NCBI GenBank assembly: GCA_902826685.1
Contig: CADEFT010000032.1
Coordinates: 30,204 to 94,203, forward strand
Direction: 5' to 3'
DNA from: an uncultured Acidobacteriota bacterium
GTDB lineage: Bacteria; Acidobacteriota; Terriglobia; Bryobacterales; Bryobacteraceae
DNA length: 64,000 nucleotides
Shown here: in pieces, positions 17,841-24,824 of the stretch
How positions within the stretch are numbered: position 1 is the stretch's first letter
Layout: each line of letters starts with the position of its first letter
Made by a program: the position numbers and the translations under genes
The notes under the pieces: model-generated
Told to the model about the DNA's origin: nothing
Database searches by the model: none
What the model saw: only the letters and a program-made list of their open reading frames with translations

Positions 17841-18719
17841 GTGGACACTTTTCACCTCAAGCTCTTCCGCGATATCGCGCAGTTGGGCAGCATGAGCCGT
17901 GGCGCGGACTTGAACGCCGTCAGCCAGTCGGCGGCCAGCCAGCATGTAGCCGAACTGGAAAGCCGCTACGACATCAAGCTGATCGATCGTACGCACCGTC
18001 CCCTGAAGCTCACCGAAGCGGGCGAACTCTACCATGAGATGTGCCGCGACGTGCTGCGGCGCATGGATGAGTTCGAATCGCGGTTGGGGCACCTGCAGTC
18101 GGCCGTTGTCGGCAAGGCGCGCGTGGCGGCGATCTTTTCGGTTGGGCTATCGGAGATGTCGCAGCTTCAGGCGGAGTTCGCCAACCGGTGGCCGAAAGCC
18201 GAACTCGCCGTCGAGTATCTGCATCCGGAAAAGGTGTACCAGGCGGTGCGCTCCGATCAGGCCGATCTCGGACTGGTCAGCTACCCCCAGGCGTCCAAGG
18301 ACATCGCCATCCTCGACTGGCGCGAGGAAGAGATGGCCGTGGCCGTCGCCGCGGGACATCCTCTGGCCTGCCGGGACAAAGTGAGGGCCGTCGAACTGGA
18401 GCCGTTCCCCTTCGTCAGCTTCGATCCCGATCTTCCGATCCGCCGCGAAGTGGACCGGTTCCTCAAAGAGCAGGGAGCCAGCGTCAGCGTAACGCAGCAC
18501 TTCGGTTCGATTCCGGAAGTGAAAGAAGCCATCGCGCTGGAGCGTCACTTTTCGATTCTGCCGGTGCGGATGCTGCAGAACGAGATCAGCCAGGGACGCC
18601 TCATCGCCGTGCCGTTCGACGGGCCGAGACTGGTGCGGCCCGTGGGCATCGTCCATCTGCGGAAGAAGCGGTTCAACCGGGCGGCTCAATCGTTGCTGGC
18701 GTTGCTGCGGGAGGGGTGA
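17841..18719 (+). CDS. LysR-family transcriptional regulator
   Basis: 292 residues, normal LysR length. An N-terminal winged helix-turn-helix (FRDIAQLGSMSRGADLNAVS, then QSAASQHVAELE) is followed by a linker helix and a two-lobed effector-binding domain (VAAIFSVGLSEMSQLQAEF, ADLGLVSYPQ, FPFVSFDPDLPIRREVD). It binds DNA as a tetramer and responds to a small ligand that cannot be deduced. The GTG start at 17841 fits the usual N-terminus. It lies downstream of the radical-SAM gene on the same strand, separated by two palindromes that may be its own operator. Confidence 0.9.
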   Translation: MDTFHLKLFRDIAQLGSMSRGADLNAVSQSAASQHVAELESRYDIKLIDRTHRPLKLTEAGELYHEMCRDVLRRMDEFESRLGHLQSAVVGKARVAAIFSVGLSEMSQLQAEFANRWPKAELAVEYLHPEKVYQAVRSDQADLGLVSYPQASKDIAILDWREEEMAVAVAAGHPLACRDKVRAVELEPFPFVSFDPDLPIRREVDRFLKEQGASVSVTQHFGSIPEVKEAIALERHFSILPVRMLQNEISQGRLIAVPFDGPRLVRPVGIVHLRKKRFNRAAQSLLALLREG

Positions 18720-18759
18720 GCCCATTGGTCTCGCGATTGCATTCGCCTAGACTGAAGGA

Positions 18760-19257
18760 TCAATCGTCCATCGCCGGTTCGTAGCGATCTTCCGGCTGCG
18801 CCCGCAGATCCGGATTCTTCATCAGAATCCGCGCGCAGGTATTCCAGCGCAGAACCGCATCGTCGTTGCCCGCGGGCCGTTTCGCTTCGGCTTTCTCAAA
18901 CCATCGCATGGCGTCCTGAAGGCATTCAAACGCGCGGTGATTGGCGCCCGGATGTTCGTCGCGGAGCCACATGTTGGCCCAGCGCTCATAGACGATGCCG
19001 GTATGGTAAAGCCGCTCGTATTCGTCGCGGATGCGCGGCAGAATCGCCTTGGCTTCGGTTAGCGGCGATCCGGCGCCGAACTGATCGGTCACCGCCAGCA
19101 GCAGGTAACGCAGCGCCTCCTGATGATCGGCATCGATGCGGAGGATATCCTCGCAGATGCTTTGTGCAAGCGACGGCTCGTTCAGAAGGCGATAGCGCTC
19201 GGCTTTGCGCAAGGCTTCGGGGATCGCTTCCCGCGAGATCGGCTTCAACTCAAACAC
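18760..19257 (-). CDS. Helical-repeat (TPR-like) hypothetical protein
   Basis: 165 residues, predicted mostly helical with TPR-like character: ALRKAERYRLLNEPSLAQSI, CEDILRIDADHQEALRYLLL and a later RAFECLQDAMRWFEKAEA helix pair. No catalytic motif, signal peptide or membrane segment is visible. The GTG start lies 12 bases downstream of the sdhB stop, so it is probably the last gene of the succinate dehydrogenase operon and may be an assembly or binding factor. That role is inference from position only. Confidence 0.7.
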   Translation of the reverse strand: MFELKPISREAIPEALRKAERYRLLNEPSLAQSICEDILRIDADHQEALRYLLLAVTDQFGAGSPLTEAKAILPRIRDEYERLYHTGIVYERWANMWLRDEHPGANHRAFECLQDAMRWFEKAEAKRPAGNDDAVLRWNTCARILMKNPDLRAQPEDRYEPAMDD

Positions 19258-19269
19258 GCCAGTTACCCT

Positions 19270-20013
19270 CTACTTTCCCGTGAACATCTTGAACAGCTTC
19301 CTGACCGGGTCGAAGTATTCATCCACCACCCGTTCTTTCAAGGGGATGATGGCGTTGTCGGTGATCTTGATCTCTTCCGGGCACACCTTGGTGCAGCACT
19401 TGGTGATGTTGCACAGGCCGATGCCGAACTGGTCCTTGAGCGCGCCAAGGCGGTCGCCGGAATCGATCGGATTCATTTCCATGTTGGCCGCGTAGACCAG
19501 AAAGCGCGGCCCGATGAAATCGTCAAACATCTGGTGGTCGCGCAGCACGTGGCAGACGTTCTGGCAGAGGTAGCATTCGATGCACTTGCGAAACTCCTGC
19601 GGCCGGTCGACGTCGGCCTGGTTCATGCGCCAGGTGCCGTCGGCGGCGTCGGGCTTGCGCGGCGCAAAGCGCGCGATCTTCGTCTTGACCTTGTAGTTCC
19701 AGGAGACGTCGGTCACCAGATCGCGAATCTTCGGGAATGTTTTCATCGGCTGCACGGTGACCGCCTGCGAGAGATCGAGCGTATTCAGCCGTGTCATGCA
19801 CATCAGCCGCGGCATGCCGTTGATCTCGGCCGAGCAGGAACCGCATTTGCCGGCCTTGCAGTTCCACCGCACCGCCAGGTCGGGCGCCGATTCGGCCTGG
19901 ATCTGGTGCACCGCGTCGAGCACCACCATGCCTTCCGACGTTTGGGTCGTGTAGTCCTTGTAGCCGCCGCCCGACTTGTCGCCGCGCCAGATGCGAAACG
20001 TAGCGTCCGCCAT
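19270..20013 (-). CDS. sdhB: Succinate dehydrogenase iron-sulfur subunit
   Basis: 247-residue electron-transfer subunit of complex II. Cluster ligands are complete: CKAGKCGSC with a fourth Cys in PRLMC for the 2Fe-2S centre, CIECYLCQNVC for 4Fe-4S, and CNITKCCTKVCPEEI for the remaining cluster. The sequence resembles SdhB of the mycobacterial Sdh1 type rather than the E. coli enzyme. ATG at 20013 overlaps the sdhA stop by one base (TAATG), so the two are translationally coupled. Order on the minus strand is membrane subunit, sdhA, sdhB. Confidence 0.93.
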   Translation of the reverse strand: MADATFRIWRGDKSGGGYKDYTTQTSEGMVVLDAVHQIQAESAPDLAVRWNCKAGKCGSCSAEINGMPRLMCMTRLNTLDLSQAVTVQPMKTFPKIRDLVTDVSWNYKVKTKIARFAPRKPDAADGTWRMNQADVDRPQEFRKCIECYLCQNVCHVLRDHQMFDDFIGPRFLVYAANMEMNPIDSGDRLGALKDQFGIGLCNITKCCTKVCPEEIKITDNAIIPLKERVVDEYFDPVRKLFKMFTGK

Positions 20014-21824
20014 TACTTCATCTCCTCGATGATCTGTTTCAGTTCGCCGGGCATGGGTTTCAAAGGCTGGCGGATCACCTGCATCCCGCCATCGGCCGCT
20101 TTCTTGATCATGATGTTGAACTGGCCGTACTCGGCCGACTTATCGGGATAGTCGTCGCGGAAGTGGGCGCCGCGGCTTTCCTTGCGCTCGATGCCGGCGC
20201 GGGCGATGGCTTCGGAAACGGTGAGCATGTTGGGCAGGTCGAGCGCGGCGTGCCAGCCGCTGTTGAAATCCCGATTGCCGGAAACGCCCACCTCGGCCGC
20301 GCGCCGGACGTATTCCTTCAATTTGTCGAGCGCCTGAATCATTTCGTGCTCCAGGCGCACGATGCCCACCAGGTTCTGCATCGTGTCCTGCAGCTCATGC
20401 TGAATCTGGAACGGATTCACACCGCTCGGGCGCTCAAACGGCAGCAACGCCTGGCGGGTGGCTTCCTCCACCTGCGCCTTTGGCAGAGAAGGAGCCTTGT
20501 TCGCCTTCGCATAGCGGGCCGCATGCTCGCCGGAAAGCTTGCCGAAGACCAACAGATCGGAGAGGGAGTTGCCGCCCAGGCGATTGGCGCCGTGCAGACC
20601 GCCGCCGCACTCGCCCGCCGCAAACAGGCCCGGCACCTCCGACATCTGCGTATCCGGATCTACGTACACGCCGCCCATCATGTAGTGGGTGGTGGGCCCC
20701 ACCTCCATGGGTTCGGAGGTGATGTCGATATCGCCCAGTTGCTTGAACTGATGGTACATGCTTGGCAGCTTTTTCTTGATGTGCTCGGCCGCGTGGGGCA
20801 GCTTCTCCTTGATCCAGGCGATATCGAGATAGACGCCACCGTGCGGGCTGCCGCGTCCTTCGCGCACCTCGCGCTGGATGCAGCGTGCCACGTGATCGCG
20901 CGTCAGCAGTTCCGGCGGCCGACGGGCCGACTTGTCGCCTTGCGTGTAACGCCACCCCTCTTCCGGATTGTCCGCCGTCTGGGTACGGTAGTTCTCCGGA
21001 ATGTCGTCGAACATGAAGCGCTTGCCTTCCTTGTTCCGCAGCACGCCGCCTTCGCCGCGCACGCCTTCGGTGACCAGGATGCCGCGCACGCTGGGCGGCC
21101 ACACCATGCCGGTAGGGTGGAACTGAACGAACTCCATGTCGATCAGCGAAGCGCCGGCATGATAGGCCAGCGAGTGGCCGTCGCCCGTGTATTCCCAACT
21201 GTTGCTGGTGATCTTGAAGGCGCGTCCGATGCCACCGGTGGCGAGCACGACGGCCTTGGCATGAAACACCTTGAAACGTCCGCGCTCGCGGTCGTAGCAA
21301 AGCGCGCCGGCGATGCGGCCTCCCTCCTTGAGCAGCGTCACCACCGTCGTTTCCATCTGGAAATCGATGCCCTGATGGATGCCGTGATCCTGCAGGGTGC
21401 GGATGATCTCAAGACCGGTGCGGTCGCCTACGTGCGCCAGGCGCGGGTAGCGGTGGCCGCCGAAGTTGCGCTGCAGAATGCGGCCGTCCCTGGTGCGGTC
21501 AAACAGCGCGCCCCAGGCCTCCAACTCTCTCACGCGCGCCGGAGCTTCCTTGGCGTGCAACTCGGCCATGCGCCACTGGTTCAGATATTGACCGCCGCGC
21601 ATGGTGTCGGCGAAATGGACCCGCCAACTGTCGCGGTCGTCCACGTTGGCCATCGCCGCCGCCACGCCGCCTTCGGCCATCACCGTGTGGGCCTTGCCGA
21701 GCAGCGATTTGCTGATGACACCGACTTTCACGCCGGCCGCCGATGCCTCGACCGCGGCGCGCAATCCCGCTCCGCCCGCGCCGATTACCAGCACATCATG
21801 TTCTAAGACGTCGTATTGTGCCAC
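20013..21824 (-). CDS. sdhA: Succinate dehydrogenase flavoprotein subunit
   Basis: 603-residue catalytic subunit that oxidises succinate to fumarate. FAD binding is shown by LVIGAGGAGLRAA near the N-terminus. The histidine for covalent flavin is H46 in AHTVMAEGG. Active-site segments FHPTGM and the C-terminal GANRLGGNSL are present, as is GGHRYPRLAHVGDRTGLE, typical of the Sdh1-like branch. It lies one base after the membrane-subunit gene stop and overlaps sdhB. The arrangement and sequence style match the three-gene Sdh1 operon of mycobacteria. Confidence 0.94.
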   Translation of the reverse strand: MAQYDVLEHDVLVIGAGGAGLRAAVEASAAGVKVGVISKSLLGKAHTVMAEGGVAAAMANVDDRDSWRVHFADTMRGGQYLNQWRMAELHAKEAPARVRELEAWGALFDRTRDGRILQRNFGGHRYPRLAHVGDRTGLEIIRTLQDHGIHQGIDFQMETTVVTLLKEGGRIAGALCYDRERGRFKVFHAKAVVLATGGIGRAFKITSNSWEYTGDGHSLAYHAGASLIDMEFVQFHPTGMVWPPSVRGILVTEGVRGEGGVLRNKEGKRFMFDDIPENYRTQTADNPEEGWRYTQGDKSARRPPELLTRDHVARCIQREVREGRGSPHGGVYLDIAWIKEKLPHAAEHIKKKLPSMYHQFKQLGDIDITSEPMEVGPTTHYMMGGVYVDPDTQMSEVPGLFAAGECGGGLHGANRLGGNSLSDLLVFGKLSGEHAARYAKANKAPSLPKAQVEEATRQALLPFERPSGVNPFQIQHELQDTMQNLVGIVRLEHEMIQALDKLKEYVRRAAEVGVSGNRDFNSGWHAALDLPNMLTVSEAIARAGIERKESRGAHFRDDYPDKSAEYGQFNIMIKKAADGGMQVIRQPLKPMPGELKQIIEEMK

Positions 21825-21825
21825 G

Positions 21826-22611
21826 CTAGACGATCCTCCAGTCGTGCCACACGCCCATCGAGCAGAGCCGCACGTATACGTCCGAGAACGCCACCCAAAG
21901 CAAACTGCACCAGGCCCAGACCATGTGCTTGCGATTGAGGCAGCTCACGCCATCGTAGGCCTTCCTGCGCGCCGGCGAGCCGGAAAGCACGTCCCGGCAG
22001 CCTCCCACGATATGGCGCATCGAATGGCAGCCCAGGGCATACCCGCCGAGCAGGATGACGTTCAGGGTCAGTACCAGCGTGCCCACGCCGATGCCGAAGC
22101 CGTCCGGCCACCACAGCGCCTTCCAGGCGTCGTGGGCGAGGAAGAACAGAAAGATCACCGCGAAGTAAAGAAAGTAGCGGTGAACGTTCTGCAGGATGAG
22201 CGGGAACGAACGCTCGCCCCAATAGCTCGATCGCGGTTCGCCCACCGCGCAGTTGGGCGGATCGGCCCAGAACGCCTTATAGTAGGCGCCGCGGTAGTAA
22301 TAACAGGTGACCCGGAACAGGCCGGGCGCCCATAGAACCAGTAGCGCCGCCGAGAAGGGAAGAAAAGACGGCCACCAGTCCGGTTTGGGGCCGAAGATGG
22401 CGTGGGGCGACGGCCCCCACAATTCCGGCGAATACATCGGCGAAAGATAAGGACCCCAATGGTAGTGTTCGCCCTGGAAGGCTGCCCAGTTGGCGTAGAG
22501 AAGGAAGCAACCGAGTCCGATGAAGGTCAGCAGGGGTTGCAGCCACCAGGTGTCGCGGCGGGAGGTCTTTCCAAACCCCCCATCGCGAATGGGAACGTCA
22601 ATAGACGACAT
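21826..22611 (-). CDS. sdhC: Succinate dehydrogenase membrane-anchor subunit, Sdh1 type
   Basis: 261-residue integral membrane protein with about five hydrophobic segments (around residues 25-43, 85-100, 143-160, 176-195 and 231-246). It is a single-chain anchor like mycobacterial Sdh1 rather than the classical SdhC plus SdhD pair. It is unusually rich in Cys and His near membrane borders: C103, C121, H144, C195, H196, H200, C205, C224, H229. From memory, a mycobacterial Sdh1 anchor was reported to hold a Rieske-type 2Fe-2S cluster, and these residues could serve likewise; that is inference. First gene of the operon, with a promoter at 22666-22693. Confidence 0.85.
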   Translation of the reverse strand: MSSIDVPIRDGGFGKTSRRDTWWLQPLLTFIGLGCFLLYANWAAFQGEHYHWGPYLSPMYSPELWGPSPHAIFGPKPDWWPSFLPFSAALLVLWAPGLFRVTCYYYRGAYYKAFWADPPNCAVGEPRSSYWGERSFPLILQNVHRYFLYFAVIFLFFLAHDAWKALWWPDGFGIGVGTLVLTLNVILLGGYALGCHSMRHIVGGCRDVLSGSPARRKAYDGVSCLNRKHMVWAWCSLLWVAFSDVYVRLCSMGVWHDWRIV

Positions 22612-22665
22612 GATCGATCGAAACCCTCCCGAGCGTTAAGGTCCGTTTTGAGGCGCGAAGTCCAG

Positions 22666-22693
22666 CTTATATCAGGGAGCTTACTTGTGTCAC
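22666..22693 (-). promoter_or_regulatory. Sigma-70-type promoter of the sdhCAB operon
   Basis: On the minus strand GTGACA (-35) and TATAAG (-10) are 16 bases apart; each matches its consensus at five of six positions. Transcription would start roughly 50 bases before the sdhC ATG. No other promoter-like pair is seen in the gap between this operon and the LOG-family gene. Confidence 0.5.
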
Positions 22694-22749
22694 GCGGACG
22701 GCCTTGATCTCCCGGTCGATGCCGCCCGAAGTTTCGCCAACCAGCATAA

Positions 22750-23844
22750 CTAACGGACCCACACGGGCGGATGCGCGCGCAGGAACGCCACGATTTCGGC
22801 CGGCTCATCCGACAAATACAGCATGTCGCGATAGCGCTCGTTCGCCACGTGCTGCATCAACGGATAAACGGGCGATTGTTCGGTGAAGTGCTGACGGCCC
22901 AGGAACACCATCGGACTGACCACGCCGAACGTCGCATAGTGATTTTGCGTCGCGTCCTGGAACACTTCCTGGCGCGTGCCGGCGCTGCCTGGCGAAAACA
23001 CCACGCCGTGATGCGCGATTTCAAGCAGTCCTTCTTCGCGAATGGAATTGGCGAAGTATTTGGCGATGTGCGTCGCGAAGACATTGGTCGGCTCGTGCCC
23101 ATAAAACCAGGTGGGAACGGCCAGGCTTTCGCAGCCGTCGGGGTAGCGGTCCCTCACCGAAAACGCGGTTTCCAGATAAGCCGAAGCGTGCGCGTCCGGC
23201 GCGGCCGATAGGATCTCGAGCGCGGTGGCCACCGCCGCCTCGCTCCGCCGCGCCAGCCACGCGCCCAGATTCGCCGCCTCCATCATGCCCGGCCCGCCGC
23301 CGCTAACCACGCAGTAGCCGGCCTGGGTCAGCAGCCGCGCGGTCTCCACCACCTTGCGATACCAGGGATCGGTGCGCCTTGCGCTGCCACCGCCCATCAT
23401 GCCCACCAGTTTCGGCTCCGCCTCCAGGAATTCCGCCAGCGCGTTGTCGATGGCATGATCGTGAATGCGGCGCGCGAGCGCTTCCACCATGTTTTTCGGA
23501 TTGCGGCCCTTGGCGACGAAATCGTCGTAAATGACGCGATCGGTGGAGCGGGAAGGATCGGGGTAAGCCGGCGCGTACAGCTCCTCCGCCGTGTACAGGC
23601 GCGAGCGGTAGGGATTGTAGGGCACGCCTCCGATACGCGGAAACACGACGCCGCCCCGTTTGCGCACCACCGCCTCGGAATCGGAGCAATCGAAAAGGCA
23701 GCCGAGAAAGTGGGCGCCCGCCAGTTCCCAACCGGCCCAGTCATCGGTGCCGAACTCTCTCAGATCCACCGAGAGCACAACGGCTCCGGACAGCTTTCCG
23801 CCCCGCTCCCGGACCTGGGAGACAGCGGTCAACTCTTCTCGCAT
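22750..23844 (-). CDS. LOG-family Rossmann nucleotide-binding protein
   Basis: 364 residues; the LOG fold is recognised from GMMGGGSARR, the central VVSGGGPGMMEAANLGA and the late PGSAGTRQEVFQD. LOG proteins hydrolyse nucleoside monophosphates to free base and ribose phosphate (cytokinin activation in plants, PpnN in bacteria). The classic PGGxGTxxE loop has Ser in place of the second Gly (PGSAGTRQE). The protein is longer than plain LOG enzymes, with about 115 residues before the Rossmann part, closer to the PpnN layout. The substrate is not known. It precedes the sdh operon on the same strand, 138 bases upstream. Confidence 0.8.
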   Translation of the reverse strand: MREELTAVSQVRERGGKLSGAVVLSVDLREFGTDDWAGWELAGAHFLGCLFDCSDSEAVVRKRGGVVFPRIGGVPYNPYRSRLYTAEELYAPAYPDPSRSTDRVIYDDFVAKGRNPKNMVEALARRIHDHAIDNALAEFLEAEPKLVGMMGGGSARRTDPWYRKVVETARLLTQAGYCVVSGGGPGMMEAANLGAWLARRSEAAVATALEILSAAPDAHASAYLETAFSVRDRYPDGCESLAVPTWFYGHEPTNVFATHIAKYFANSIREEGLLEIAHHGVVFSPGSAGTRQEVFQDATQNHYATFGVVSPMVFLGRQHFTEQSPVYPLMQHVANERYRDMLYLSDEPAEIVAFLRAHPPVWVR

Positions 23845-23854
23845 GGTTCGGCGA

Positions 23855-24763
23855 TCAGACCCGCTCGACGACCTTCAACAGTTCGGTAAGCGAAGTGCGG
23901 CTGGCATGCGCCTTCCCCTGGGGGCTCTTGTAATGCGTCTCGAGCGTGAACGAACCCTTGTAGCCGGCCTTGAGCAGCGCCCGGATCTGGCCCACATTGT
24001 CCATCGTGCCGTCGCCCACCGCGCACCATTCCACTTTGCCCGCGTCATTCTTGCGGAAATCGCGAAGGTGGACGTGGAAGATGCGCGCCGCGTCGAGCAG
24101 CTTGTAGCCGTCGGGATAGCTGTGCTCGCCCGCCGTGGCGGCATTGTTCGGATCCCAGGTCAGACCGAGCGCGTCGTTCTTCACGTTTTTCAAAAGCTCG
24201 GCCGCCTGAGCGCCCGTCCAGACGTAGCTGGAGCCGACGTTTTCCAGCGCCAGCCGGAACCCGCGCGCCTTGGCTTTCGCCGCCGCCTCGCGCACCAGCT
24301 CATAGATGCGCGGATAGTGGGCCGCGTCCGGCTTCCCGTCCTCGCTGTAGGTAAAGGCGAAGATGCGAATCCTGTCGGTGCCGTAGATCTTGGCGCGTTC
24401 GAAGGCCGAATTCAGCAGCGCCCATTGATTGTCGAGCACGCCGCGTCCTTCGGGCGTATCGGCGGGCAGGGGAATCTTGAAGAAGCCCGTACCCAAAGTG
24501 TTGACACGCACGTCATGGGAGTCGAGAACTTCGCGTGACTTGCGCACGATATCGAGCGGCTGCGCCGTATTGTACTTGCCGTATATGTTGCGGATCTCCG
24601 CCCACCCCAGCTTGAATTCCTTCAGAAACTTGGCGGCCACTTCCACCTCGTCGTCGATCTCGTCCGTGGTTACACCCAGCGGCACCTGGGCTAACGTGGC
24701 GGCTTTGGCCACCGCGGCCAGCGGCAGCGAGGCCAGAAAGTGACGGCGGTTCAACAGGTTCAT
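23855..24763 (-). CDS. Tat-exported sugar phosphate isomerase/epimerase-like TIM barrel
   Basis: 302 residues from the ATG at 24763 (an ATG 9 bases earlier is an alternative). The N-terminus NRRHFLASLPLAAVAKAA is a Tat leader, so the enzyme is probably exported. The body is a xylose-isomerase-like TIM barrel: LALENVGSSYVWTG, LGLTWDPNNAATAG, FHVHLRDF, with Glu, Asp and His at metal-binding places. These barrels isomerise or epimerise sugars or act as AP endonucleases; the substrate is unknown. It ends 10 bases before the LOG gene start, so the two are probably co-transcribed. Confidence 0.82.
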   Translation of the reverse strand: MNLLNRRHFLASLPLAAVAKAATLAQVPLGVTTDEIDDEVEVAAKFLKEFKLGWAEIRNIYGKYNTAQPLDIVRKSREVLDSHDVRVNTLGTGFFKIPLPADTPEGRGVLDNQWALLNSAFERAKIYGTDRIRIFAFTYSEDGKPDAAHYPRIYELVREAAAKAKARGFRLALENVGSSYVWTGAQAAELLKNVKNDALGLTWDPNNAATAGEHSYPDGYKLLDAARIFHVHLRDFRKNDAGKVEWCAVGDGTMDNVGQIRALLKAGYKGSFTLETHYKSPQGKAHASRTSLTELLKVVERV

Positions 24764-24824
24764 ATGCTGCATTCTACCGCTTGGGCGAATCCGTTGTAGT
24801 CTGATGAGAAGGAGTCCTACCCCC

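Noticed and set aside
22667..22747. 26-codon minus-strand frame between the LOG gene and sdhC
   Set aside because: No homology I recognise, and its 3' end coincides with the likely sdh promoter; treated as chance.
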